Source: Pseudogemmobacter hezensis
Lineage (GTDB): Bacteria; Pseudomonadota; Alphaproteobacteria; Rhodobacterales; Rhodobacteraceae
Direction: 5' to 3'
Length of the DNA stretch: 64,000 bases
Assembly: GCF_013155295.1 (NCBI RefSeq)
Contig: NZ_JABJXT010000002.1
Span: forward strand, 177,434 to 241,433
Shown: in pieces, positions 11,446-22,816 of the stretch
Position numbering within the stretch: position 1 is the stretch's first letter
How the letters are laid out: each line of letters begins with the position of its first letter
Position numbers and translations under genes: made by a program
The notes under the pieces: generated by a model
Database searches by the model: none
Seen by the model: the letters and a program-made list of their open reading frames with translations, nothing else
What the model was told of the DNA's origin: nothing

Positions 11446-12942
11446 ATGAGCCTGACCAGGCTGCCGGTTCTGCTGGTCGAGGAAACGCCCTCGCTGCTGT
11501 TCGTCTATCGCTCGGTGCTGAGTGCGGCGGGGATAGAGGCCTATCCCACCACAACCGCCGCCGAAGCGCTGCAGCTTTTGCACCAGGTGCGGCCTGGCGT
11601 GGTGGTGCTGGATCTGATGCTGCCCGACCGCGATGGCCTGGCGCTGATGTCAGAGATGCTGGCGGTCAATCCGGATCTTTGCGTGGTCGTCATGTCCGCG
11701 CAGGATTCGGTCGACCGGGCGGTGGCGGCGATGCGGGCCGGGGCGTTTGATTTCCTGCTGAAACCCTTTGAGGAGAACCGCTTCCTGGCCGCCATCCGGG
11801 CAGCCCAGGACGCGGCTCAGAACGCAGCTCAGAACACACCGGGCCCGACCGGGGCCACGCGCCCCGCCCCCCCCGGCCGTCGGGCAGCACAGCACTCAGG
11901 CAGCGCCGCCCACAGCCCACTGGCGGCCAGACGCCGCGCCGATCCCTCTGCAGGCCAGGATTCGGCAGTCAGCATCGGCTCGTCCGAGGCCATGAAAACG
12001 GTGCATCAGGTGATCGCATCCGTGGCACGATCCATCGCCACCGTGTTCATCACCGGGGAAAGCGGCACCGGAAAAGAGCTGGCCGCGATTGCGCTGCATG
12101 CCCAATCCGCGCGCGCCAGAGGCCCGTTTATCGCATTAAACTGTGGCGCGATCCCGCATGACCTGCTGGAATCAGAGGTGTTTGGCCATCTGAAGGGCAG
12201 TTTTACCGGGGCGATTGCCGACAGGCCCGGCGCGGCAGCCGCAGCCGATGGTGGCACGCTGTTTCTGGACGAGGTCTGCGAGATGGCCCCTGCCCTGCAG
12301 ACCAAGCTGCTGCGTTTCCTGCAGACCTCTATGGTGCAACCGCTGGGCGCGGTTCGCCCCCATAAAGTGGATGTGCGCATCATCTGCGCCACCAACAAGG
12401 ATCCGGTGCAGGCGGTTGCGCAGGGCCAGTTCCGCGAGGACCTCTATTACCGCCTGCATGTCGTGCCGCTGCATCTGCCGCCGCTGCGTGATCGCGGTCG
12501 TGATGCTGTTGAGATCGCCGAGGTCGCCCTGCGCAGGTTTGGTGCCGAAGAGGGCAAAAGCTTTGCCGGGCTCGCCCCAGAGACGCAGCGCATCCTCTCG
12601 CGCCAGCGCTGGCCCGGGAATGTGCGCCAGCTTTTGAATGTGGTGCGCAATATCGTGGTGATGAACCCGGGCGGCATGGTCACCCCCGATATGTTGCCCA
12701 CTGATATTTTGCGCAGCGATCCGGGGCAGGTCTGGCCGCGCCAGGGCGGCCTGCAGGATGCGATTGCGGGTCAGGCCGATGATCCCTTTGCGGGCCAGAC
12801 CCTTGCCGGGATCGAACGCCGCGCGATTGAGGCCGCGCTTGCCCGTCACCAGGGATCAGTTCCAAAGGCCGCGCATGAGCTGGCGATATCGGTCTCAACG
12901 CTCTATCGCCGGATTGAGGCCTGGCGGACGGGATCAGAGTAG
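11446..12942 (+). CDS. Sigma-54-type response regulator (NtrC/LuxO-like)
   Basis: 498 residues. N-terminal receiver domain (about 1-120) with phospho-acceptor Asp56 in VVVLDLMLP and conserved Lys in LLKPF; the acidic pocket reads EET rather than the usual pair of Asp. An Ala/Pro-rich linker with 12-bp repeats separates it from the AAA+ domain: Walker A GESGTGKE from residue 204, and the sigma-54 contact loop reads GSFTGA (251-256) instead of GAFTGA. A Fis-type helix-turn-helix (VPKAAHELAISVSTLYRRI) ends the protein, LuxO-like. No histidine kinase is adjacent. The ATG at 11446 is preferred because a G-rich sequence precedes it; an ATG at 11434 is in frame. Confidence 0.88.
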   Translation: MSLTRLPVLLVEETPSLLFVYRSVLSAAGIEAYPTTTAAEALQLLHQVRPGVVVLDLMLPDRDGLALMSEMLAVNPDLCVVVMSAQDSVDRAVAAMRAGAFDFLLKPFEENRFLAAIRAAQDAAQNAAQNTPGPTGATRPAPPGRRAAQHSGSAAHSPLAARRRADPSAGQDSAVSIGSSEAMKTVHQVIASVARSIATVFITGESGTGKELAAIALHAQSARARGPFIALNCGAIPHDLLESEVFGHLKGSFTGAIADRPGAAAAADGGTLFLDEVCEMAPALQTKLLRFLQTSMVQPLGAVRPHKVDVRIICATNKDPVQAVAQGQFREDLYYRLHVVPLHLPPLRDRGRDAVEIAEVALRRFGAEEGKSFAGLAPETQRILSRQRWPGNVRQLLNVVRNIVVMNPGGMVTPDMLPTDILRSDPGQVWPRQGGLQDAIAGQADDPFAGQTLAGIERRAIEAALARHQGSVPKAAHELAISVSTLYRRIEAWRTGSE

Positions 12943-12961
12943 GGCGGGGCCAGAGTAGGGC
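12935..12961 (+). repeat. Short direct repeat spanning the regulator stop codon
   Basis: CAGAGTAGGGC at 12935-12945 recurs at 12951-12961, period 16. The TAG stop of the regulator lies in the first copy. Confidence 0.8.
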
Positions 12962-12982
12962 ACCGCTGCGCGCGGATGGCGG

Positions 12983-13747
12983 TCAGACAAACTGCTCACG
13001 AATCAGACGTTCTTCCAGCCCGTGGCCAGGGTCGAACAGCAGCCGATAGCTGATCGCCGGGTCGGAATGGATCAGAACCGAGATCACATCGCGCACCGAA
13101 TTGCGGCTGTCCGCATCGACCATAACCGGACGCTTGTCAGGGTCAAGCACATCAAACCGGACCTGCGCGCCTTTGGGCAACAGCGCCCCGCGCCAGCGCC
13201 GGGGCCGGAAGGCAGACATCGCCGTCAGCGCCAGAACCTCGGCCCCGATCGGCAGGATCGGCCCATGCGCCGAATAGTTGTAAGCGGTTGATCCGGCCGG
13301 GGTCGCCAGCAAAGCCCCGTCGCAGACCAGCTCTGCCAGCCGCTCGCGCCCGTCGACCGACACTTTCAGCCGCGCCGCCTGTGGCCCCTGGCGCAAAAGC
13401 GAGACCTCATTGACCGCAAGCGCCTGCGAGATTTTGCCGCGCACATTTTCCGCCCGCATGGAAAGCGGGTTCAGCAGCGCCTCTTCGGCCTGGGCAAGGC
13501 GCTCGGGCAGGCCATCATCGGAATAGGCATTCATCAAAAAGCCAATGGTGCCGCAATTCATCCCATAGACCGGAAGGTCGCGGCCCGACTGCGCATGCAG
13601 CGTCTGCAGCATAAAGCCATCGCCGCCAAGTGCCACGATCACCGAGGCGCGCCGCTGATCAGACTGGCCGTAACGGTTGACCAGACGGGCAAAGGCCTCC
13701 TGCGCGGCAGGGGCCTTTGAGGCGGTGAATCTGATCCTGGTCTGCAT
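12983..13747 (-). CDS. nadK: NAD kinase
   Basis: 254 residues, typical for alphaproteobacteria. Phosphorylates NAD+ to NADP+ using ATP or polyphosphate, in the cytoplasm. The signature GGDG is at 41-44 (ALGGDGFMLQTLH), followed by GMNCGTIGFLMN and the glycine/serine-rich ATPAGSTAYNYSAHGP. It converges on the regulator gene with 40 bases between their stops and is divergent from glyA. Confidence 0.96.
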   Translation of the reverse strand: MQTRIRFTASKAPAAQEAFARLVNRYGQSDQRRASVIVALGGDGFMLQTLHAQSGRDLPVYGMNCGTIGFLMNAYSDDGLPERLAQAEEALLNPLSMRAENVRGKISQALAVNEVSLLRQGPQAARLKVSVDGRERLAELVCDGALLATPAGSTAYNYSAHGPILPIGAEVLALTAMSAFRPRRWRGALLPKGAQVRFDVLDPDKRPVMVDADSRNSVRDVISVLIHSDPAISYRLLFDPGHGLEERLIREQFV

Positions 13748-14009
13748 GGGTGCCCTCCGTCAGGCGGCAACCCTGACCCTGGCGGGCTGGAAACTCAAGC
13801 CCCGCCTGCAGTTCCAGGGCAACACGCAGATCAGGCCCACGCCCATCCCGGGCAAACGTCCGGCCGATCGTAGCGAATCACTGCAGCCTGACACCGCTAT
13901 TTCGCAGCCATGTTTGAACCTGTCGCTTTACGGCCTTTCCCTGCACAGACACGTGATCTAAAGACCCAAATACGATCAGATGACCGCCCATGGCCCAAGG
14001 GAGATGAGT

Positions 14010-15305
14010 ATGACCGCCCAGACCCGCGATTCCGGTTTCTTCACTGAATCACTTTCCTCGCGCGACCCCGAGCTTTTTGGCTCGGTGCGCTCTGAACTTG
14101 GCCGCCAGCGCGACGAGATCGAGCTGATTGCCTCTGAGAACATCGTCTCTCTGGCGGTGCTGGAGGCCCAGGGCTCGGTCCTGACCAACAAATATGCCGA
14201 GGGTTACCCGGGCAAGCGCTATTACGGCGGCTGCCAGTTTGTCGATATCGCCGAGACCCTGGCGATTGAACGCGCCAAGCAGCTGTTTGGCTGTAAATTC
14301 GCCAATGTGCAGCCCAATTCCGGCAGCCAGATGAACCAGGCCGTGTTCCTGGCGCTTTTGCAGCCGGGCGACACCTTCATGGGGCTTGACCTGAATTCGG
14401 GCGGCCACCTGACCCATGGCTCGCCGGTCAATATGTCCGGCAAGTGGTTCAAGGTTGTCTCTTATGGCGTGCGTCAGCAAGACCAGCGCCTCGACATGGA
14501 AGAGGTGCGGGCAAAAGCGCTGGAGCATCGGCCAAAGCTGATCCTGGCAGGTGGAACCGCCTATAGCCGTGAATGGGACTGGGCCGCCTTCCGGGCGATT
14601 GCTGATGAGATCGGTGCCTACCTCCATGTTGATATGGCGCATATCGCGGGCCTCGTGGCCGGTGGCGTGCATGCCTCGCCCCTGCCGCATGCCCATGTGG
14701 TGACCACTACGACCCACAAGAGCCTGCGTGGCCCGCGTGGGGGTATGATCCTCACAAATGATGAAGACATCGCTAAGAAAATCAATTCGGCGGTCTTCCC
14801 CGGCCTGCAGGGCGGCCCGCTGATGCATGTGATCGCGGCCAAGGCTGTCGCCTTCGGCGAAGCGCTGCGGCCAGAGTTCAAAACCTATGCAGCCCAGGTC
14901 AAGGCCAATGCGGCGGCAATGGCGGATGAGCTGATGAAGGGTGGCATCGACATCGTTTCGGGCGGCACCGATAACCATCTTTGCCTCGCCGATCTGCGCC
15001 CGAAGAAGGTGACCGGCAAGGCAGCCGAAGCCGCACTTGGCCGCGCGCATATCACCTGCAACAAAAACGGCGTGCCGTTTGATCCGGAAAAGCCGTTTGT
15101 CACCTCGGGCATCCGTCTGGGTGCGCCTGCGGGCACCACGCGCGGCTTTGGCGATGCCGAGTTCCGCCAGATCTCGCGCTGGATTGTCGAAGTCGTCGAC
15201 GGGCTGGCCGCCAATGGCGAAGATGGCAATGCCGAGGTCGAAGCCAAGGTGAAAGCAGAGGTCAAAGCCCTGTGCGACCGCTTCCCGCTTTACCCCACGC
15301 TCTGA
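14010..15305 (+). CDS. glyA: Serine hydroxymethyltransferase
   Basis: 431 residues from ATG 14010, the family's usual length. PLP enzyme interconverting serine and glycine with tetrahydrofolate, the main source of one-carbon units. The PLP Schiff-base Lys is about residue 237 in [15 protein letters not shown]; other signatures are LIASENIVS and [21 protein letters not shown] at 13997-14003 favours 14010 over the in-frame ATGs at 13980 and 14004. A strong terminator follows. I looked for a riboswitch in the 260 bases upstream and see none. Confidence 0.97.
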   Translation: MTAQTRDSGFFTESLSSRDPELFGSVRSELGRQRDEIELIASENIVSLAVLEAQGSVLTNKYAEGYPGKRYYGGCQFVDIAETLAIERAKQLFGCKFANVQPNSGSQMNQAVFLALLQPGDTFMGLDLNSGGHLTHGSPVNMSGKWFKVVSYGVRQQDQRLDMEEVRAKALEHRPKLILAGGTAYSREWDWAAFRAIADEIGAYLHVDMAHIAGLVAGGVHASPLPHAHVVTTTTHKSLRGPRGGMILTNDEDIAKKINSAVFPGLQGGPLMHVIAAKAVAFGEALRPEFKTYAAQVKANAAAMADELMKGGIDIVSGGTDNHLCLADLRPKKVTGKAAEAALGRAHITCNKNGVPFDPEKPFVTSGIRLGAPAGTTRGFGDAEFRQISRWIVEVVDGLAANGEDGNAEVEAKVKAEVKALCDRFPLYPTL

Positions 15306-15327
15306 GCCAATATCTTATGTGAAATTG

Positions 15328-15360
15328 AAAAAGCGCCGGTGATGATCACCGGCGCTTTTT
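15328..15360 (+). terminator. Rho-independent terminator after glyA
   Basis: AAAAAGCGCCGGTGAT pairs perfectly with ATCACCGGCGCTTTTT across a single central G, giving a long stem flanked by A and T runs. It could act in both directions, ending glyA and the minus-strand small gene. Confidence 0.92.
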
Positions 15361-15378
15361 GGTTTTTCGGTCTCATTT

Positions 15379-15412
15379 GGCGTCGCAGATCACCTGGCGT
15401 TGCAGATCACGC
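15379..15412 (+). repeat. 17-bp tandem duplication after the glyA terminator
   Basis: GGCGTCGCAGATCACCT (15379-15395) is followed by GGCGTTGCAGATCACGC (15396-15412), 14 of 17 identical. A second, more degenerate array of four CCTGCAGNTT-like units of about 14 bp lies at 15463-15518 and ends at the stop of the small minus-strand gene. Confidence 0.7.
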
Positions 15413-15513
15413 GGGCCGGATGCGCCTCCTCGCGCATTTGGCCTGCGGCAGCCTCCAGACCCGACCTGCAGTTCTGACTTGCAGATTCACGCCTGCAGAT
15501 TCTGGCCTGCAGC

Positions 15514-15675
15514 TCAGATGTGGCCGGGTGCGGTCGCCTGCAGATGGTTGGCCACAATCGGGCGGCCGGTAAAGGTGCGATCATCAACACGGACGACCAC
15601 CGTTCCATCTGGGTTCTGACTGACCATGAGACCCTGAACCGAAATGCAACTGCCGATAGATATCGTGCGCAACAT
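15514..15675 (-). CDS. Small protein of 53 residues, function unknown
   Basis: ATG (complement of 15673-15675) to TGA (complement of 15514-15516). The message upstream reads CTGAGGAGGAGGCGGAAATA before the ATG, a very strong ribosome binding site with about 8-base spacing. The peptide begins MLRTISIGSCISVQGLMV and continues with NPDGTVVVRVDDRTFTGRP, a compact beta-strand-like pattern with one Cys and no signal or membrane segment. It is too short for common ORF cut-offs. I cannot assign a function; it recalls small conserved hypotheticals in Rhodobacterales, from memory only. It sits alone between glyA and mutT, with an AT-rich probable promoter region at 15676-15750. Confidence 0.7.
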   Translation of the reverse strand: MLRTISIGSCISVQGLMVSQNPDGTVVVRVDDRTFTGRPIVANHLQATAPGHI

Positions 15676-15796
15676 TATTTCCGCCTCCTCCTCAGGATAT
15701 AGCCATAGTTACCCATGTATTGTCGCATTTTGAAACAGAAAAATTAACGAATTCGGAAGAAATATGGCGCAGGCTGGGCGACTGTCGCCGAATGGG

Positions 15797-16195
15797 CTAC
15801 AGCCAGTCGCGCAGAATGGGGATCAGCGGCAAATCTGCCGGGGGCATCGGATAGTCGCGCAGCTTTGCAGGCTCTACCCAGGCGAGCGTCTGCCCCTCGC
15901 GCGGAGTGGGGATGCCCTGCCATTTGCGGCAGGCAAAAAGCGGCATCAGAAGATGGAAATCCTCATAGCTGTGGCTGGCGAAGGTCAGCGGCGCAAGGCA
16001 GCTTTGCCAGGTGTCGATGCCGATTTCCTCTTTCAGCTCGCGGATCAGGCAGGCCTCGGGGGTTTCGCCTGGCTCGACCTTGCCGCCGGGAAACTCCCAC
16101 AGGCCTGCAAGGCTTTTGCCGGGGGGGCGTTGGGCAAGCAGGATGCGGCCATCGGCGTCGATCAGGGCAACAGCAGAGACAAGAAGAAGTTTCAT
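15797..16195 (-). CDS. mutT: 8-oxo-dGTP diphosphatase, MutT/Nudix family
   Basis: 132 residues. Hydrolyses oxidised dGTP to the monophosphate, preventing A:T to C:G transversions. The Nudix box occupies residues 38-60, with GKVEPGE, REL and EEIGI in the right spacing. The segment AQRPPGKSLAGLWEFPGG just before it is typical of MutT. It lies 105 bases downstream of argJ on the same strand and may share its transcript. Another Nudix substrate is possible. Confidence 0.88.
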   Translation of the reverse strand: MKLLLVSAVALIDADGRILLAQRPPGKSLAGLWEFPGGKVEPGETPEACLIRELKEEIGIDTWQSCLAPLTFASHSYEDFHLLMPLFACRKWQGIPTPREGQTLAWVEPAKLRDYPMPPADLPLIPILRDWL

Positions 16196-16300
16196 AACGC
16201 TCTCGGTTTTGCGGGGGCCAGGGGCTTTTCCCCAGCGAACATCCTCTACCTGAACCGGCGGCGCAAAGGATGCGCACGCCGCCGGATGTTTAAGGACAGA

Positions 16301-17692
16301 TCAGGAGCGGTAATCGGCGTTGATTGCGACATAGCGGTCGGTCAGATCGCAGGTCCAGACCGTGCGTTTGGCGCGACCCATGCCGAGGTTGACGTCGATC
16401 AACAGCTCTTGCCCCTTCATATAGGCCGCGCCCTCTTCTTCGGTGTAAGAGGGGGATTTCCAGCCTTTTTCAGCCACCAGGATGTCGCCGAAACGGATCG
16501 TCAGGCGGTCACGCTCGGCATTGGCGCCGGATTTGCCGATGGCCATGACGATACGGCCCCAGTTCGGATCCTCGCCCGCCACGGCGGTTTTCACCAGCGG
16601 CGAATTGGCGATGGCAAAGGCGGCTTTGGCGGCGTCTTGGTCGCTGGCCGCGCCTGAGACGCGCACCTCGATCAGTTTGGTCGCGCCTTCGCCGTCGCGC
16701 ACCACCTGCAGGGCCAGATCCTGCATCACCTGGGCCAGCGCGGCCTCAAAGGCCTTCAGGGCCGGCCCCTTGAGGGCAAGCGCCTCGGATTGTCCGGTTG
16801 CGGCCACCAAAAGCGTGTCAGAGGTCGAGGTGTCGCTGTCGACCGTGATCGAGTTGAAGGTGCCGCCGACATGGCGCGAGACCAGCTTTTGCAAAGCGGC
16901 CTGGCTGATTTTGGCATCGGTGAAGATATAGACCAGCATGGTCGCCATATCCGGCGCGATCATGCCCGAGCCTTTGGCGATGCCCGCGATATGGATTTCG
17001 CCGCCCTCACCCTGGATGGTGGCGGTGGCACCTTTGGGGAAGGTGTCGGTGGTCATGATCGCCTGGGCCGCACCCTCGATCGCGGCCTCGGTCAGGCCAG
17101 CTGCGAGATCATCAATCACAGCAGTGATTTTCTCGAAGGGCAGCGGCTCGCCGATGACGCCGGTGGAGGATGAGAAGACGCGGCTGGCGGGGATGCCAAG
17201 CGCGGCCGCAACGCCGCCTGTGACCGCAGCCACCGCCTTATCGCCCACCTTGCCGGTGAAGGCATTGGAATTGCCCGAGTTTACGATGATTGCCGCGCCG
17301 TCACCGGGGGCAGCTTTCAGCGCCAGTTTCGCCTCGCAATCGCGCACGCAACCAGAGCGCGTGGTCGAGGTGGTGAAGGCGCCCGCAATCGCGGTACCGG
17401 GTGCAAGGCGCACCAGCATCACGTCTTTGCGGTTCTTGTATTTGATGCCTGCGCCGATGGCAGAGAACTCTGCGCCTTTGATTACCGGCAATGCGGGGAA
17501 CTGCGCCGGGGCCAGCGGCGATACCGGATGCGCCACCTTATGCACCGCCGCCGCCACCCCGGTCACCGCGTCTGACACCGCATCAGAGACCCGGTCGGCC
17601 ACCGGGGCCATGGCCTCACTGACCCGCTCTTTCAGTTTGCGGACCTTTTTCTTCAGGTTCTTCGCCTCGGTCTTCCAGTCAGTCTTGGCCAT
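16301..17692 (-). CDS. argJ: Bifunctional glutamate N-acetyltransferase / ornithine acetyltransferase ArgJ
   Basis: 463 residues. Transfers acetyl from N-acetylornithine to glutamate and makes N-acetylglutamate from acetyl-CoA, the cyclic arginine route. The precursor autocleaves before the nucleophilic Thr in KGSGMIAPDMATMLVYIF. GGAGG upstream sets the start at 17692. Normal ArgJ homology begins near residue 57 (VSPLAPAQFP); residues 1-56 are an extra Lys-rich and amphipathic helical extension (KNLKKKVRKLKERVSEAM) not usual in the family. It follows ppiC by 67 bases. Confidence 0.95.
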   Translation of the reverse strand: MAKTDWKTEAKNLKKKVRKLKERVSEAMAPVADRVSDAVSDAVTGVAAAVHKVAHPVSPLAPAQFPALPVIKGAEFSAIGAGIKYKNRKDVMLVRLAPGTAIAGAFTTSTTRSGCVRDCEAKLALKAAPGDGAAIIVNSGNSNAFTGKVGDKAVAAVTGGVAAALGIPASRVFSSSTGVIGEPLPFEKITAVIDDLAAGLTEAAIEGAAQAIMTTDTFPKGATATIQGEGGEIHIAGIAKGSGMIAPDMATMLVYIFTDAKISQAALQKLVSRHVGGTFNSITVDSDTSTSDTLLVAATGQSEALALKGPALKAFEAALAQVMQDLALQVVRDGEGATKLIEVRVSGAASDQDAAKAAFAIANSPLVKTAVAGEDPNWGRIVMAIGKSGANAERDRLTIRFGDILVAEKGWKSPSYTEEEGAAYMKGQELLIDVNLGMGRAKRTVWTCDLTDRYVAINADYRS

Positions 17693-17759
17693 GTGATCCT
17701 CCGTCCGCCTGGGCAAGCTGTGCCTGCCGCATTGTTCTGTCACCCGTGTAACGCCCTGA

Positions 17760-18617
17760 TCAGTCGATCAGAGCGCTTTTTTTCAGCAGTTCAGGATCGA
17801 GGCCCGCGCCGGGCTTTTCGACCCTGGCGCCTGCGGTAAGGGTGGCGATATGGGCCTCAACGGCCTCACGCTCGACCTCGGCTGCAAGATCCTCGCGCAC
17901 CTCATCCAGGGTGGGCACGGGCAGATCGCGCGTCTCATGAACCAGGATCAGGTGCCAGCCGAACTGGCTTTGCACCGGATCAGAGACCTTGCCCGGGGTT
18001 GCGGCAACCACCGCATCCTCAAAGGGTTTCACCATCATCCCCAGCGGGAACCAGCCCAGATCGCCGCCCGCAGCACCCGAGCCGGTATCGGTCGATTCCT
18101 CTTTGGCCAGCGTTGCGAAATCAGCGCCTGCGTCCAGCTGGGCTTTGATCGCCTTGGCCTCTTCCTCGGTCTCGACCAGGATATGGGACGCGCTGTATTC
18201 CTTTTGCGGAACCGCATTCGCGTATTTGGCATCCCAGGCCTTTTGCAGCGCGGCATCGGTCACTGCGGTTTCCGCAATCTTGCGGATCACGTCACCCGAC
18301 AGATAGCCGCGCGTCGAATTGGCGATCATCGCCTCATCGCGTGTCGTCAGGGTGGTGACCGACTGGGCCAGCGCCTCTTGCTGCACCAGCTGCTCAAGGA
18401 TGCCGTTGAAAAGCGCGTTATCGGGCAGGGTCAGATATTGCGGCGGCAGCGTCTCGCGCATGGCAATCATCTGTCCCAGGGTGATCTCTTTGCCATTCAC
18501 GGTTGCAACCACCGTGGCGGCCGTCTCGCCTTCGGCCAGGGCCGGGGCTGCAAGCGGGGCCATCAGGGCACCCGCCAACACAAATGCTGCTGCCCTCATG
18601 CGCTTTTCCAGTGCCAT
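17760..18617 (-). CDS. Parvulin-type peptidyl-prolyl cis-trans isomerase (periplasmic)
   Basis: 285 residues with a cleavable signal (about 1-28, ending APALAEG). A SurA/PrsA-like N-terminal helical region is followed by a PpiC rotamase domain at about 135-235, seen as YSASHILVETEEEAKAI, GGDLGWFPLGMM and SQFGWHLILVHETR. It probably helps outer-membrane or periplasmic proteins to fold. Divergent from secA, with 185 bases between starts; first gene of a ppiC-argJ-mutT set. Confidence 0.9.
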   Translation of the reverse strand: MALEKRMRAAAFVLAGALMAPLAAPALAEGETAATVVATVNGKEITLGQMIAMRETLPPQYLTLPDNALFNGILEQLVQQEALAQSVTTLTTRDEAMIANSTRGYLSGDVIRKIAETAVTDAALQKAWDAKYANAVPQKEYSASHILVETEEEAKAIKAQLDAGADFATLAKEESTDTGSGAAGGDLGWFPLGMMVKPFEDAVVAATPGKVSDPVQSQFGWHLILVHETRDLPVPTLDEVREDLAAEVEREAVEAHIATLTAGARVEKPGAGLDPELLKKSALID

Positions 18618-18802
18618 TCCACTTACTCCCGTAATGCCGCAGAGCCTGCGAACGTTGACTATGATCCTTCAAACCCTTACATCGCGGCAGTCCGCGTGAT
18701 CCCGGGCTTTGCAGGACTTACCCCGGCTTTCTATGTAAGGCGTTAAGGCCGGGCAAGTCACAGCCTGATGACATCACGCAAGAACGTCCGCACGGAGAGA
18801 TC

Positions 18803-21517
<2,715 letters not shown>

Positions 21518-21548
21518 TCTGATCGCAAGCTGCAGACTGGTCTTTCCC

Positions 21549-21579
21549 GGGCCCCCTGTCCTGATACGGCAGGGGGCCC
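21549..21579 (+). terminator. Terminator-like hairpin after secA
   Basis: Perfect 10-bp inverted repeat GGGCCCCCTG (21549-21558) and CAGGGGGCCC (21570-21579), then GTTCATT. The stem is strong but the T-tract is weak. The remaining bases to 21828 show no gene. Confidence 0.65.
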
Positions 21580-21828
21580 GTTCATTACCGGGACGCGGCA
21601 GCCCGCAGTTTTGCCAGGCCCCGCTTGGCAAGTCCCGCATAATCGAAACTTAAGGAATCACCCCCATCATCACTGCCAGAACAGAGGCAAAAGTGGGTGT
21701 CAGGTGCCGTGTGACGGGCTTCGATGGTTCTCTGACTGGAAACATTCCACAGTCACGCCATGCGAATGCCGCTATTCAAAGCGATACAGGCACCAGTGCA
21801 GACGATTCCTGGTTGGCGAATAATTGAA

Positions 21829-22791
21829 ATGACGCGCAGATTATTAAGAGTTGTAGCAGTTCTGGGTGTGGCGCTTGGCGCGGGCTATCTGGTGCAAAAT
21901 ATGCAAAAAAACCAGACCGCCCACGGCGCATCTTCTGCCCGGCTGCAGGCCATTGGCAGCATCGAACAGGTCGCAGCCAGGACCGATCCCGGGATTCAGA
22001 CCTATGGCGACAGATCGGCCGAGCTGACACTGGCCCCCTCGCCAGAGACCGCTTCAGCGCTTGCAGAGACCTCATCCACCGAACAATCCGCCCCCGACGC
22101 TTTGGCGGCTGATATACCGCTGGAAGCCGCCGGTGGCGCGTGCAGACCCGATTTGCAGGTCCGTGCCGCAGATCGCGGCATGCTTGATGTAATGCTCACC
22201 GCCAGCTGCAGCGCGGGCGCGGGTGTAACCCTCAGCCATGCCGGCCTGACATTTACTGCCAGGCTGGATGATGCCGGAAAGCTGGCCCTCTCGCTGCCCG
22301 GCTTTGACAGTGCAGGTGAGGTCCAGGCGCTGACAGCGGATGGATTTTTTGCAAATGCGGCGGCGCCCCTGGCTGACCTGAACAGCATTCGCCGCCTGGC
22401 TGTGCAATGGATCGCCGATGATGCATTCCAGCTGCGCGCCACTGAAAACACGTCGGAATTTGGCAGCGATGACGATGTCAGTGCTGCAAGCCCGCTTTCG
22501 CCCGCTGGCGGTTCGCTGTTGCATCTGGGTGATTCCAGCCTGGACGTTCCGATGCTTGCCGAGATCTACACCTGGCCACAGGACGAGGCCGTTGCCAGCC
22601 TTCCTGTCGTCGAGGCTGCCGTCACCGATACCACCTGCGGGCGGCGCATCCATGGGGAGTTGCTGCGCCTGGAAAATGGGCGCCGATCGCTGGAAAACCT
22701 GAGCTTCAACATGCCAGGATGTGATGCCACAGGCGATATTATGGTGTTGAATAATCTCGTCCCGGATAAGACACTGGTGGCAGCAAACTAA
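21829..22791 (+). CDS. Membrane-anchored envelope protein of unknown function
   Basis: 320 residues from ATG 21829; an in-frame ATG at 21760 gives 343. Neither has a clear ribosome binding site, but the start at 21829 puts a signal-anchor (RLLRVVAVLGVALGAGYLV) at the very N-terminus. A Thr/Ala/Glu-rich stretch follows to about residue 100, then a beta-rich region with repeated Cys (ACRPDL, TASCSAG, DTTCGRR, MPGCDA) suggesting periplasmic disulfides. The position after secA matches genes labelled translocase in related genomes, a label I think comes only from the neighbourhood. It is 25 bases from the next gene. Confidence 0.7.
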   Translation: MTRRLLRVVAVLGVALGAGYLVQNMQKNQTAHGASSARLQAIGSIEQVAARTDPGIQTYGDRSAELTLAPSPETASALAETSSTEQSAPDALAADIPLEAAGGACRPDLQVRAADRGMLDVMLTASCSAGAGVTLSHAGLTFTARLDDAGKLALSLPGFDSAGEVQALTADGFFANAAAPLADLNSIRRLAVQWIADDAFQLRATENTSEFGSDDDVSAASPLSPAGGSLLHLGDSSLDVPMLAEIYTWPQDEAVASLPVVEAAVTDTTCGRRIHGELLRLENGRRSLENLSFNMPGCDATGDIMVLNNLVPDKTLVAAN

Positions 22792-22816
22792 GCCGAACCA
22801 GCCCCGGTGGGAGCAG

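Noticed and set aside
13750..14009. Possible riboswitch upstream of glyA
   Set aside because: No glycine, SAM or folate aptamer pattern could be recognised; only the ribosome binding site is supported.
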